The position numbers and the translations under genes were made by a program. The notes under the pieces are model-generated. The model did not search any database. It was not told the origin of the DNA and was given only the letters and a program-made list of their open reading frames with translations. Shown piece after piece: positions 49,301 through 61,109 of a stretch of 64,000 nt of DNA (the stretch's first letter is position 1; each line of letters opens with the position of its first letter). The DNA comes from Chaunax sp. Z400. Taxonomy: Eukaryota; Chordata; Actinopteri; Lophiiformes; Chaunacidae. The DNA lies in contig CM075186.1 in assembly GCA_037577475.1 (NCBI GenBank), forward strand, positions 27,852,834-27,916,833, given 5' to 3'.

Positions 49301-52300
49301 CAGCTGCTCTGAGCAGAATACACCCACCTTATCCAGTTCATCCAGGTAGCAGTCTACGAAATTCTGTGGTTTACCAGGAACTCTGGTCTTTTTGCTCTCA
49401 ACATAAGCCTCGAAATGTCGTCCACGTACATCCTGGCAAGAAAAAAAGGATTATTCAGTTCACAAAGATTTAGAAACATTCTCTAAAGAAGAGTCACCTT
49501 AAGATGACATACAGGTTGACACCACAACCGCTGTATGTATACCCCAAGCCCGAAAAAAACTGCACTACAAATGCATCGGTATATGACATATTCTCCATTC
49601 CATCGGTGTGACTAGAGTAGTGTATATTGTATATTGTAGTATATATTTATTGGATATATACTGTGAAGGCGATTATCAACCGTCTGAGTCATCTTAAAAC
49701 CATCTTTCCATGGAAAACTCAAAAAACAAAATTATATAAATCAAAAATTCAAAGACACAACTACTTATAATGGTTAATTTATGTGTTTGGCAAGAATGTA
49801 TAGTTTGCAAGATGTGCCCATGACAGAAAATGGACGTTTCATACTTGGGGGGATACTAGATGTTGAGATTCAATGTTTTTTAAGGTAACAGATATTTTTA
49901 CAAGTCTATTGCACATGTAGTGAGGCTTTTCCAGGTCTTGGTTCTTAATTTACTTTGTTGGATCGTAATGAGAAAACAGGAGAGAGAGAGTTGAGTCACA
50001 GACTGGAACCATTGCAACCATGTGCTTTTAACATTAGTCCATTAAAGAACCTCTGGTTCTTCATTCATATTGATGAATGTAAACCCATTTACAGTTCTGT
50101 GTAGTGGTTACACAGCTATATTTTTCTGTCTTCCTACTCAAGTGTTGTTTTATAAAAACTTAGGAGTTTGGAATTTTCTTCCACTTTTTTTTTACTCCCT
50201 TCATTTTTCCATCAATCATTCTTTCCTTTTTTGCCATTATTCTCTCTATTTCTTCAATTTTACCTTCTCTACTGCCTTCCTTCCTTCTTGAAATATTGAT
50301 AGATCTACTTGGTAAACTAGCAGAGAATTCATTGGAGACACTCAGACAATTTTTTCCAAATGACTTAGGTGGTCGTGGCAGTGGGGCTTGGTTAGAGCTC
50401 AGTGGCAGGAAAGAGAGAGAGAGAGAGAGAGAGGGAGTGGTTCAGGGAATGGTGCCAGGGAGGGAGAGCTTTTACATTGGTGTATTGTGTTGAACTGTTT
50501 GCTCTCTCTCTCTTATCTGCTCTACTGTACCTACCAACTCTACTGGACCTGAAGAGAGCTGCTGAGACTGGAGACAGCTGCTGTGTTCCAAATCGTATAC
50601 TTCCATACCAAACCAGATAGGGCCCATATGTTGAGTGTGGACACTTTTCACCCTCAATGGTCGCCATCTTTGTTATGTAGCGGCAAGGGGTGGGGCTCCC
50701 CATGAATTTTGAAGCTTGAAAAAATGGTGGCCGAGGTGGCGATGGTTATGGGGGAGAACCCACAGAGACTTTACTGTTACAGTGGTCTGACTTTTCATGT
50801 AGTGCCACAAGCAGGTTTTATTTACAGATTGACAACGATCTGATGCATTGCCATGAAATTTAGCGTAGACATTCATGGTCACCTCTGGATGAATCATAAT
50901 GACTTTGGTGATCCCATTACTTTTTATCTGCTACCATCATCAGGTCAAAGGTGCAATTTGTCCAATACTTTGGTTTTTGACAAAATACCTGCAAAACTAA
51001 TGACGCCCTAAGTTCGGTGACGGAGACTGAACCTTTGCACACTTGGGAAAAAGTTCTCATATCATTCTGTTATTCACACTTCTCTCACATTCTCAGTCTT
51101 AATTTCCTGCTATCACACCTGGGGTTGTCAATTGAGTTATCAGCTGTTCCCATCAGCCGGTCACATCTATCCAATAGCGAAGCGACACCTTCATTGTCAG
51201 ACTACTATCTTCACCAGGGTCATCAGCCACCACCACCAGTGTCTGGAGTGAAAGGGGTGATATATATCTTACTGCTGCTCAGGACAGATGCCCTTTGGTC
51301 TCAATCTGCCTGAAGAGTGTAAGGCTATGTTCACACTGCAGGAAAAATGTGGCCCAGGTCTGATGTTTTGCTCATATGTGACTTTTTCATGGCAGTGTGA
51401 ACAAACAAACCACATGGAATCTGATCTTTTCCAGTTCCGATTTGGGACACTTCCATATGTGGTCCTAAATCAGACACAGGTCGGATTTTTTGCAATGCGA
51501 CCACAGTCTGAACCTTCAGATCGGATTTCATGCGACTTTGACGTCATCGTCCATCGGCTTCCACACAGACCTCTGTACTGACGTCGCAGACACTGCTCCA
51601 CAAAACACCATAATTAAAAACTTTGCTCTCTTTCTCCTCCCCCTCGCCCTTCTCATCGCCTGCTCAAAAAAATTTCCGACCTCCACTGCATAACACGTTA
51701 CAAACAAACAGGTTCAGACCAGCTTTATAGTGGCCTCCATTTTGCTTCCGTATTGACGCCATGCTGCATGTGATGTCTTTCTTATTGTACTTTTGCATGT
51801 GCGGGTCAGTTTAGGGTCGTGAGCTCTTCAGTCTGATATAGGACACATTTTCATTTCAGCATGAATGTCGCTAATTAGCTGGAGTTAAAATGCCAATATG
51901 ACTAGCTAAAATGCTAAGCTTTTCATTGTGAGCATTAGCATACTGAAGTTACCATTAGTTCAAACATCCATTAACTGAACCCATAAGATGTCATCACTGT
52001 AATATTAAATTGGTTCTTTGCCCGAAATAAAGCATAAAAATCATACCTTGAACAATTTAAAAGATCTCTGGAAGGGTAATGGCAGGTTTCGCACCAGGGC
52101 AATAGAGTCGTAAATCTGTATGGGACAGAAAAATGAAAGATTTCTTACAGATTTCTTAAGATTTGTATAGTCCTCAGTGTCAATAATGACAAGTAGGTTG
52201 GTTTGCAAAATAATGAGACTAACCATATTCTAATAATGAAAGGTTGGCACTGTAGCACTGACAGGCCATTCCACGTCTTATACTTCTTGCATTTATTATA

Positions 52301-55300
52301 AATAAACTAACACTGAACATTTCAGTTTAATAAGCAGTCCAGTATTAATGATCCATCCTCTATTGCTTTGAGAACAGGTTGACCTGTTACATTCATTCTT
52401 GATTTAAAGTAGTGTAGGTCTGTCAAAAATAAGACTCACCAAACCCCAGCGACCATTGATTATTGTGGAGGTCTCATGAAAGAAGTTAGCAAACAACTTA
52501 TTGGACTCATCATCATAGTCAAAGTGCTTAGAAAACAGAACTTGGCATATGATGTTGCTGGTTGCTTTGTGGAACAGCAGGTGGGGGTCCATGGGCTTAC
52601 CTAAAATTACAACAAAAAAAAGTCATATATATGTGCATAAGATTTTAAAAAATGATAAATATACAGTGAGAGAAGAGAAGAAGATGAAGATATTGTCTTC
52701 TGTGTTTCTGGTTTTCTTTTCATTTGTAGCCCTTGATGTCCTGCTTTTTAACAATGTTTTGTCATATTTATATCATGTTTGCAGACTGGTACCGTTAGTC
52801 TGCTCCAGTATCTTTATGAGGTGTCGCAGCTCTGTCAGGATTTTCTGCTCCATGGAGTGTTTCCCCAAACCAAGGTTTCTCAGGGTCGTCAGACCAAAGC
52901 GTCGATGCTCTCTCCAGCCAGAGGTATAATCTGATAGAATCACTCCAGGAGCATGAGCTGCATGAAAAAAGATCAATTTAGAGATTAAAAGGATAAGTAT
53001 TCACTTTGAAATACATGTTTTAGAGTCACTGAATGAAATTTCACAAAGACGTTTTAATATCTATATTATTATTGGCTCAGGGGGTAGAGCGGTCGTTCAC
53101 GGAACAAAAGGTCGGTGGTTCGATCCTCAGCCCCTGCAAGTCCACAAGTTGAAGTATCCTTGAGCAAGATACTGAACCCCAATTTGCTCCCCGGGCGCCG
53201 CGTGTAGTGGCAGCCCACTGCTCCTCAGGGATGGGTCAAATGCAGAGAAAGAATTTCCCCATGTGGGACTAATAAAGGTATTATTATTATTATTATTATT
53301 GATGGCTCACTATCATCCACATATTTAATAATTAAACTGATAATGAGCATGACTGTGTGTAAAAAATGTAATTAATGCTGGTGAAAATGTAGAATTACTT
53401 CATTAATACTACCACCCAGCAGTACTAAGCTATGCAGCACATTCACTCAAGTCCTGCACAATTGTGAGGTGTTCTACTTCTACTCCAGCACATTTCAGAG
53501 GTAAATATTATGCTTTTTAGATATGATGAACTTATGAAACACACTGAATGGTGACTGACAAATGGTGACACTTTAGACTGTGGTATTTATATTTATATTT
53601 ATGAAGTAAAAGGATTAAATACTTAATCCTTTACCACCATTTATGTTTAACCAGCTGCCCTCTCAAAGAACAGCATAAACCTTGCAGTGTGTTCAGCCCT
53701 ATAGACGCTGTATACCTTTTATGCTTTATTATGATACTTTTATTTTGTCTGAAAATTCACTTAAATTGTGTAAATAAAACTTGATTACAAAGAAGTCGAA
53801 TTCCGGTGTCAGTATTGAAATTAAAGTAGAGACCCCTTACTGATTACCCTTATAACCACTCCATATGCAGTATGTGTTTACTTCTCTCTGATGTATTCCG
53901 AGAGAAGCTACTTTGAATGGGGTCCAGATTTTAGTGCTACTCCATTGAGAATTATAAATTACATTAATATCGGATTTAAGACATTGATCCAAAACACTAT
54001 TCACACAAAGGGTGACAGAATACTAGATTCATCTCAACTTAGTGGTGAATGACATACATTGAAATTCATAGATACAACAGTGAACTGATTGTGCTGTACC
54101 TTTCATTTGTACAATATGATTGAAAATTTGGTCTTGTGGTCTTCCAGAGAAAGCAGCAGCTTTATTGACCAGAGCTTCTTTCAAGGCCTGAACCCCATTG
54201 AGGACGATCGCAGGCCTGGGACCAATGAAAAAGCTGAAGACATTACCGTAGCGTTTGGCCAGCTGGAGAAAGAGACAATTCATTATATTTACTGCAGCAT
54301 AGATGATCAATCATCAACCACTGTAATCAGTTACTACCTCCATCAAACAGTTTATAAATTCCCACTTGTCCATTTTTTTGTTAGAAGGATTACATAAAAA
54401 CTGCTTGACAGATGTCTACAAAACTAGATGGAAGGACAGAGCATTGGCCAGGAAAGAACTCACTGAATGTTGGTGTAAATTCAATTCAATTAAATTCAAT
54501 TTATTCATATAGCGCCAAATCACAACAAAAGTTATATCAAGGCACTTTCTAAAAAGAGCCGGTCTAGACCAACTCTTTATTCTAAAGAAACCCAACAATC
54601 CCCCGTGAGCAAGAACATGGAGACAGTGGTGAGGAAAAACTGCCTTTTAATGGGCAGAAACCTGGAGTAGATCCAAGACTTAAGGTGGGCGGCCCTCTGC
54701 TTTGACCGGTAGGGGTGAGAGAGATAGAGAGAGAGAAAGGTTGGGGGAGAGAGAGAGAGAGAGGCAGAGGGAAGGGGAGGGAGAGAGGGAGGGACAGCGA
54801 CACAGACATGTTCTGGATAAAAGCATGGATCCATTTTTCCCCAAGTTCTTTATCACTGCAAGATAAAGCTTTTTAACATTTTCCTAAATTATTTAAAAAC
54901 TCAGTGTTACTACTGTTTCGATTTACATAAAGCTCAGTGAAGAGTTAAGGCATGGGCCAGCCAGGCTGAACAGACATGCTTGGAGGAGGAATAGTAAACT
55001 AGTAAACTGGTTATTATCAGGGGTACATTTAGCTCAACCCCATATATCGAGGCTGCAGTCCTCTCGCGCCCGACGTGGGTTCGATTCTGCCTGTAGCCCT
55101 TTGCTGCATGTCTCCCCCCAGTCAGTCCCGCATTTCCTGTCTCCTCTTCGGCTATTCCTATCACACATTATAGGCTAAAACGGACCCGTCCCCCACCCAC
55201 CCCAACACACACACAAAAATAAACCGAAAAAAAAAAACAGGTTATCATCAGTATCTTGCAGTTATCACAGCAAGGTACAGCTTTTCAACATTTTCCTTAA

Positions 55301-56025
55301 TTATATAAAAACTACTGAATGGATTTACATAAAACTCAGTGAAGACATGGGACATGGGCCAGACAAGGTAAACAGACATGCTCGGAGGAGGAATGTTCTA
55401 GTTAACAGGTTATTTTCAGTAGGGGAAACAGTAACAGTAAGTATAATAACCTTATTTCTAAGGATGTGTCACCGATACATCCCATGTGATAAATGTTTCT
55501 ACCCAGATTGAGGTATGTCACATTACTTTTACTCCTCAGGGTTTAAATGCTGTGTCGACCATTGTTTCTCTTTACAGTATGCATCTATTTTTTTATGCCT
55601 CTGGTGTAAAACAAGGGCTATTAATTAAAATGTGAAGAGAATTCTCTATTTTCCAAATCCATTGCTTAAAGCAATAAAAAGGAATCATGTAAACTCAGAC
55701 ACCAACAGCATGAACAAAGAGCAAAAATACAGATGCAAAAGTGATTAAATGACTGTGCCACTATACTATACAATTTTACCCATTTCAATAATCCACCCCT
55801 GAATTCAGTACATAAATACAGTAGTAATTTGAAGGTTCTCTTAGTAACATTGTTAAACTTCACCCTCTCCAGATCTTTAAGGGGGTCCTCCAGATTGAGC
55901 TCCAGCAGGTTTCCAAAGAATGGGATGGCTCGGGGGCCTGGAGGGAAATTTTTGGTCCTGCGGTTCTGACCGAGGAGCAGGAAGAGCAAAACAGCCACAA
56001 AAAGTAGAGCTACAGATGCAAACAT
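42615..56025 (-). CDS. Cytochrome P450 family 2 protein, gene B (11 coding exons, intact)
   Basis: Heme-thiolate monooxygenase of the CYP2 family, paralogue of gene A. Exons: 55864-56025, 54100-54262, 52793-52957, 52440-52600, 52047-52115, 49328-49432, 49072-49210, 46902-46987, 46659-46760, 42914-43055, 42615-42826. All junctions are GT-AG and phases join, giving 501 codons. Landmarks: membrane anchor 1-20 (MFASVALLFVAVLLFLLLGQ); PPGP 28-31; WREHR 123-127; I-helix motif reads AATDTT at about 298-303, with Ala where gene A and most P450s have Gly; EIQR 355-358; PENF about 410-413; heme loop FSVGHRVCLG with Cys436. Exon lengths equal those of gene A, including the two extra introns. A 33-bp minisatellite of about 2.2 kb lies in the intron before exon 8. 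A TATA-like box is upstream. It is probably functional. Confidence 0.94.
43283..43345. repeat. (TA)n microsatellite with TATATG interruptions
   Basis: TA dinucleotide run of about 60 bp in the gene B intron before exon 8. Confidence 0.95.
43850..46034 (+). repeat. 33-bp minisatellite, about 66 copies, in gene B intron
   Basis: The unit is TGTTTACATGAGTTGTGA followed by TCTAATACSATCTGG (33 nt). Units vary at a few sites: TACATG or TACGTG; CGATC, CCATC, TGATC or TCATC. TACATG units dominate the two ends (to about 44040 and from about 45625), while TACGTG units dominate the middle. Because 33 is divisible by three and the unit lacks stops in some frames, very long frames exist on both strands (plus SCDLIPSGVYV, minus MVLDHNSRKHQ). 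I do not regard either as a protein. It lies in a MITE-like sequence (GGGTTTACATGG at about 43783). Confidence 0.96.
47840..48085 (+). mobile_element. tRNA-derived SINE in gene B intron
   Basis: The head reads GGTGTAGCTCAGGAGGTCG (box A-like) and GTGGTTCGATCACTGG (box B-like), followed by the body 'TGTCCTTGATTAAGATACT'. A headless copy lies at the same place in gene A (15600-15800), so it predates the duplication. Confidence 0.75.
50370..50570 (+). mobile_element. Partial Gmr1-like LTR in gene B intron
   Basis: CGTGGCAGTGGGGCTTGG and the following text match the LTRs at 19545 and 38275, with a (GA)n expansion at 50412-50432. It is cut at about 50570 by sequence starting CTGCTGTGTTCCAAATC, similar to the MITE at 11569. 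Confidence 0.6.
50780..51620. repeat. Dispersed repeats and MITE in gene B intron
   Basis: The segment 50870-51000 matches 24110-24240. The segment 51010-51300 matches 61110-61480 (CTGTTATTCACRCTTCTC and CCAGGGTCATCAGCCACCAC blocks). From about 51305, text such as CTATGTTCACACTGCAGG with later 'CAGATCGGATTTCATGCGAC' looks like a fish MITE. No coding content. Confidence 0.5.
53068..53300 (+). mobile_element. tRNA-derived SINE, full length, in gene B intron 2
   Basis: Box A-like TGGCTCAGGGGGTAGAGCG and box B GGTTCGATCCT are followed by the body (TATCCTTGAGCAAGATACTG, CAGCCCACTGCTCC) and a (ATT)n tail at 53280-53300. It is well preserved. The matching gene A intron does not show it. Confidence 0.85.
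54477..54800 (+). repeat. Dispersed teleost repeat with (GA)n tail in gene B intron 1
   Basis: The text from TTCAATTTATTCATATAGCG through ATCAAGGCACTTTCTA, GTGAGCAAGAACATGGAGAC and GGGCGGCCCTCTGC to a (GA)n tract matches a very common repeat of fish genomes. I cannot assign the class with certainty; a related 'CACAAAGTGCTTTGACAG' piece is at 63310. It is absent from gene A. Confidence 0.65.
55017..55245 (+). mobile_element. SINE-like repeat in gene B intron 1
   Basis: A box B-like GTGGGTTCGATTCTGCC is followed by TAGCCCTTTGCTGCATGTC and TTTCCTGTCTCC, a widespread fish SINE pattern, ending in an A-rich tail at about 55210-55240. Confidence 0.6.
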
Positions 56026-56104
56026 GATGAAACATGAACACGAGGTCAGTTGTGACTGATGGATTTACACTTTTCTCCTACAATATATTCGTTTTAGATA
56101 CACA

Positions 56105-56113
56105 CCCTTTATA
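56105..56113 (-). promoter_or_regulatory. Candidate TATA box of CYP2 gene B
   Basis: The minus strand reads CATATAAAGGG, about 80 bp upstream of the start codon. The aligned place in gene A reads CAGTGCAAAGG and lacks a TATA match. Inference from sequence only; no transcription start is known. Confidence 0.5.
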
Positions 56114-56289
56114 TGGTCATGTGGTTTAAAGAGCTATTGCATCATCCACATTTATTTGTTATGCACTGATTTGACCAGCAGCAACCAGAAGATAAGGTTT
56201 TTTATACCTGCTACGTGATACTACAGATAAGGAAAAAAAACAAAAATACAGACACTATGACATAAAAAAGATTTATTCATATGACATAA

Positions 56290-57585
56290 TTATTTTTGTC
56301 TTGATATAACATATCTTTCACGGATACATGAAATCTTTGAATCGGCGTTATCTCATAATTATTGATGCTATCCACAAGAGAGATCCACTCCAGCCACAGA
56401 CAAACAAACATGGATGATTACATAACCTCCTCTATCTCTTGTTGGTGGAGGTAAAAACAGTAGTGCTCTAAGAAGAAACTTTAGCAACTAATGAGGCTTC
56501 CCAACTGTTACTGTTCTACCTGCGCTGCTATTGCAGGTTGCAGTGCAAATGACTCAGAGGCTGTTGGTACTCACTGCAGCATTATTTTGTAAAACATTTT
56601 ATGTACATATCAGATATGACCTCTGTCCCTATCACCCCATAATGCTGTTTAATATACAAACGACCAACAGAGGCAAGAGACATAAACGATAGATTTTGTT
56701 AAAATTGCAGTTTATTTTTAACTCATAATTATATATAATTAAATCACTATTATAAAACTCATACTAAATTATTATTATACAAGTCATGTTACACACAACA
56801 AATTGGCCAGAATAACCACACCATAACCATATACATCAATTACGTATCAATGTCATGCAATACAGTAAACCACACAAAAAAATCATATAATGTAATGAAT
56901 ACATGAATAAGAAGTAAATAATTATATTTACGAATGTAATGAAATCAAACATTAGTTTGTGTGACACAGGGGTTACACCCCTGTCTGCAGGACAATGTAC
57001 TTCATCTGTACCTTAAAAAAAACATTACAAATCACTTGGCATTTGATTCATGATGTTTTTTCAATGCTACATCATATTTTTATGGTTTGATTTGGACAGG
57101 TATACATTGAAAAACAACCTTTATTAGGCTTCAGAAAGACCATGGGATATGTGTACTTTGTTAAGGGTTAAGGACACATGTTGGTTTGGCTTAAAGTGAG
57201 GTAGGGGACCTTTGTCACCATTGCGACAGTTGAAAATGTTTGGTTAAGGGTTGGGAGAATCATGGTCAGGTTTTTAAATAAACAGTTTGGAAAATAAAAC
57301 AGTCTCTTGTGTTATAGACAAGATGAAGATGAAAAGAAGGAAGAAGACTCACAGGAAGGATCTCCAGCTATCAATTTGAGAACAGAATCCACTCAGTACT
57401 CATCTCCAAGTTGTCTAAGCACAAACCTTCTGTTAACATACCAAACTGGATTCAGTCTTACCAACTTGACCCTTCTCAGTCAGATATAAGATAAAACATC
57501 ATCTCTAAAATCCTGTGTTATGGGAGTGCCACAAGGCTCCATCTTTGAACCATTGTTATCCATTTGATGCACAAGCTATCCAAGC
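56290..57585. other. Upstream intergenic stretch, mostly featureless
   Basis: The first part may contain promoter sequence of gene B. The middle is AT-rich with nothing recognised. About 57420-57570 (plus) contains text compatible with a reverse-transcriptase scrap (QTGFSLTNLTLL, then GVPQGSI in another frame); too short to classify. Confidence 0.35.
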
Positions 57586-57784
57586 CCCTTCTAATACACA
57601 ACATGGGTAAAAATGGCCCATGTATGCAAGTGTGATTTAGGGAAAAAAAGACATACTATAATAATACTTCTGTTAAAATAATTATTTTAGCAGTAATTTG
57701 CACCAAACAACAATGCATTTAATATTTGAAATATGTTTATTTGTCACTTTGTCACACATATCACTGGTAACACTGATATTAAAC

Positions 57785-57905
57785 TGTCGTGCCCCTGGTA
57801 GTCCCATTCAGGCTTTGTGCCCCTGGTAGTCCCATTCAGCCCAGCTCAGGCCTCTGTGCCTCTGGTAGTCCGACTCAGGCCGCCGTGCCCCTAGTAGTCT
57901 GAATA
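57785..57905 (+). repeat. Short tandem repeat, about 4 units of 32-37 bp
   Basis: Units contain TGTGCCCCTGGTAGTCC and ATTCAGGC, with variants. They lie just past the C-terminal end of the piggyBac-like frame. Confidence 0.75.
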
Positions 57906-57934
57906 AAAGAAATTAAAACTGATGGGATAAAATC

Positions 57935-58600
57935 ATATGGGTACAGTGCAAATGACCATCTCACTGCTTGCCTTCCTTACAAATGACAGCGACATGTTTG
58001 TGCTCATTGCACACAGGCCTGCTGCACTGAGAACAGCAGCTTCTACTGTTCTGTCTTTGGCAGCGGAGCAGATCTTGTTCCTCTTCCTCTTCCCTTGGTC
58101 CTCCTGTCTGATGTCCTCCTTTGGCTGCGTGGTGGCTGCGTTTTTTGTTTCTACCCCACATCTTCCCATTGCCTCAGTAATATGCTTTTGGAGGTGGGGC
58201 GTGCGTGAATCCAGAAACATATCCTGCAAGGACACATCCCAGCTCATCTCCCCTAAGGAGGGTCACACCAATGGAGGCCATGAATTCCTCTTTGTCGATG
58301 CTTTTCCACTCTTTCCCTTTTGCTGCTGATGCTCGTCGTGCCTCTAAGTTGGTGCATTGTAACCTCCTCAATGATGATGTCACTGATGAACATATCCCAG
58401 GCATCTTTTGGTGAATGAGCTGATGAACCAGATGCAGGTTCTGGGCAGCTCCTCAGGATATTGTGGCTCCTTGTTCTGCCCTGAGCCCTGAGTCATTCCA
58501 GTAAGACCCCATTTTTACTCAGTCTATTTGACTGGATCTGAGTTTCCTCTTCAGACGACTCATCAAATGAGTCTATGTCATCAAAAGAGCTGGAGCTCAT
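57935..58600 (-). pseudogene. piggyBac-derived (PGBD4-like) transposase, N-terminus joined to C-terminus with the catalytic middle missing
   Basis: It starts at 58600 with MSSSSFDDIDSFDESSEEE, the acidic leader usual in this family. In shifting frames it continues DAWDMFISDIIIEEV, CTNLEARRASAAKGKEWKS and DKEEFMASIGVTLLRGDE, the beginning of the DDE_Tnp_1_7 domain. It then jumps to a Cys-rich C-terminus: CRQRQNSRSCCSQCSRPVC and NEHKHVAVICKEG. The central catalytic Asp residues are absent. With frameshifts and about 200 codons instead of roughly 550-600, it cannot be an active transposase. Confidence 0.7.
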
Positions 58601-58828
58601 CTAGGAGAGCTGGACTCTGAGACTATTTTCTGAGGTAAAACAATTGTAAAATAAGACTTACATGCATCAGATGTGCAAAAGCAGCCTTGTTGAGTTGTGA
58701 AATGTTTGGCTGGTAAGTCAACTGAATCAATTCCACCTGCTTTGGTGAAAACAGGTGCAATGGAGAGGCAAAAGCAAGACCACGCCCCAAAAGGGAGGAG
58801 TTTTGCAAAGGTATAGCAAAGAAACACT

Positions 58829-59542
58829 CAGGCCCAATCCAAATGTCTGGACTTCACTACACTTGCAGACTCGACTTTGCGGGTGCGTTCCCGGGAAGTC
58901 TGCGAGTGCCGAGGGCTGTCTAAATACAACTCATCCAGTCCACAAGGAGCCTCAAGCGCACTTTCTGCAGACTTACACAGAGTCCGCTTGGGGCGCAGAC
59001 TTCACCGGACATCACTGATTTAATTACCCACAATTCATTGTAGTTTTTCCACTTGACAAACAAAAAAACTAAAATAATTAATTATGAATGTGTAAAACAA
59101 TGACTCTATTATAACGTTGCTTGAATCATGTAGGCCAGAAATGATATTCAACCACATCATGACACAGAAATATGTAGAAGTACAGAACATAGGAAAGCAA
59201 AATGCATTTTATTATTGTAGTCCTTAAGTGATAGCGTATAAGAGCTGTGCAGTGTAATGCCAGTATAGGCTATGAAAAATGGCAGACAAACGACAGAAGA
59301 AGGTCTTCCTATGTAAGAAATACCCGATTATTTAGCCATAGTCTGGGGCTTATTTACACACGTTTCCACGGAAACCAATGAAACAGACTTTAGGACTGTC
59401 TATCAGCGGCTTTATTTATACCCTGCAGGCTCTCCCCCTGCAGACTAGACGTGATGACGTTGAACACGTCACGGTACGTACGACTGAAGTCCATGAGGGC
59501 TCAGTCCACAGTCCGGAGGATGGACATTTGGATTAGGCCTCA
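58829..59542. mobile_element. MITE nested in the piggyBac-like element
   Basis: The ends are CAGGCCCAATCCAAATGTC (left) and GACATTTGGATTAGGCCTCA (right), an inverted repeat of about 19 nt with one mismatch. The inside has no transposase. The GC-rich subterminal regions with GCAGACT motifs are also roughly inverted. Confidence 0.7.
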
Positions 59543-59914
59543 GTCATGGATGAAATAACATAAGGAATGAATACGGGTCATTTTTTGACCCATGTTGTGT
59601 ATTAGAAGGGTAGAGATACAAAAATGATTTTTATTCAAAAAGTAATAAAGGAAAAATCAAAAACAAGATAATTCTGGAAAATTGAATGATGAAATAAATT
59701 CTTTGAAAAGATATAGCAAATAAAAACTTAGTGGGGTCACTTTTGACCCATTTTGTGCATCGAAGGGTTATTCAGCGTATACTTAAATGATCTCTCATCT
59801 GTGTGTGATGGTGTAGAGATCCTGTCTTGTTATCCCCTCCTCCTATTGCATGTAATCTGTGTTACCCTGCCCTTCTGTGCCAGTCCACTGCTGGGCCTTC
59901 ATGCTGCACAGTCC

Positions 59915-60742
59915 AGGGGTCTGTTTCATAAAGCAAGCTTATCAAATAAGCCAGGCTTATTCTAGTTAGTCTGTCTTGTTTTTCACTTGATTCGGTTCCA
60001 TAAAGCAAGTTTAACACAGTGTAATATCAGTTACTATGGAACCTTATGCTGGGCAACTAGCCTGGGTCACAGCAGAGTTCCTGAAACACTGACCTGAAAG
60101 AAAAGAGGTGATTTTACCAATGACTCTGGTGTGCTGTCATATTATTTGGTTTTAATAACCACAGTCAGTCAGAAAATGAAAGTTTGGAGAAAATCAAACC
60201 AAAAAAATAAATAAAAAATAATTAATTATACAATGATAAATGAAAACATATATACCTGTTTAACTGTATGGTATGTGATATCAAACATTTATGCTTATAG
60301 GACATAAAAGTGTCAATCAAGTTTTCTCCAATAATATGGTAATAGCTACAGTAATAGATAACAGTACAATTCTTTGCCCGTCTTCTTCTCTGGTTTTGTT
60401 TGTGGCAGCTGTATTACCTTTTTTAGGTCACTGTATGTCTAAATTCTTCATATGTTTATAATATTCCGCTGAGTCATGAACATTGCTGCTCTTTTTAAAT
60501 CACCGCTGTTTGCTACAGTGGATCGATTTCATCTCGGTATCTGTTGGACTGCTTAAAAAAAGCATGCACTCTCAGTTATGTTAACAACCTGAACCTGTCA
60601 AGACTCAGTCTGGCTGAATGAGCTGCAATTTAGCTTTATGGAACCACTTAAGCCCAGATAGATTTGTTAGGTTCATTCAAGTCAGGTGTTGGACTTTAAT
60701 CCTCACTTTTCTCAGTGTTGTTTATGAAACAAGCCCTTGCAT
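59915..60742. mobile_element. MITE with GGGTCTGTTTCATAAAGC-type ends
   Basis: The left end GGGGTCTGTTTCATAAAGCA and the right end TTGTTTATGAAACAAGCCC are imperfect inverted repeats. Inside them is a second nested pair: ATAAAGCAAG(C/T)TTA near 59935 and 60000, and TTTAGCTTTATGGAACC near 60632. Typical palindromic fish MITE; boundaries approximate. Confidence 0.55.
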
Positions 60743-61109
60743 GTTCTCCTCGTGTTTTCAGTGTCCCTTGTGTTTTCTGTGAATTTGCTTGGTTTTTTTG
60801 GACTTTGTCTCTTTTATTTGGCATGCCTTTATGGCTTTTGCCATTTCCTTTCTGGATACTGTTTGCCTGTAATAGACTCCTACCCAGTTTTAACCCTCGC
60901 CTGTAAGTTTGACACATTTTGATTAAATTCCTCATTGCACCATCTCTGCCACTTGCCTCTGCAGTTTTGTCCTTACTTCAATAGGGAAAAGTTTGTGGAA
61001 CCAGATAAACACTGGACCATTGATTAGGCCATGGCTTTCAGATGAAACTGCCTATTTAAGTTATTTTAAAGTGGCTTAAATAGATGTAATGATAAAAATA
61101 AAAATAAAA

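Larger units (their letters stand above)
57586..59610 (-). mobile_element. piggyBac-like DNA transposon, internally deleted
   Basis: Perfect 23-nt inverted repeats (CCCTTCTAATACACAACATG plus GGT) lie at 57586-57608 and 59588-59610. Each continues inward into a GGGTCA/TGACCC-like hairpin. Between them, on the minus strand, is a broken transposase with N-terminal and C-terminal domains only. The TTAA target duplication typical of piggyBac is not visible at these ends, which may be mutation or an inner repeat (a second similar end lies at about 59737-59768). A MITE has inserted at 58829-59542. Confidence 0.7.
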
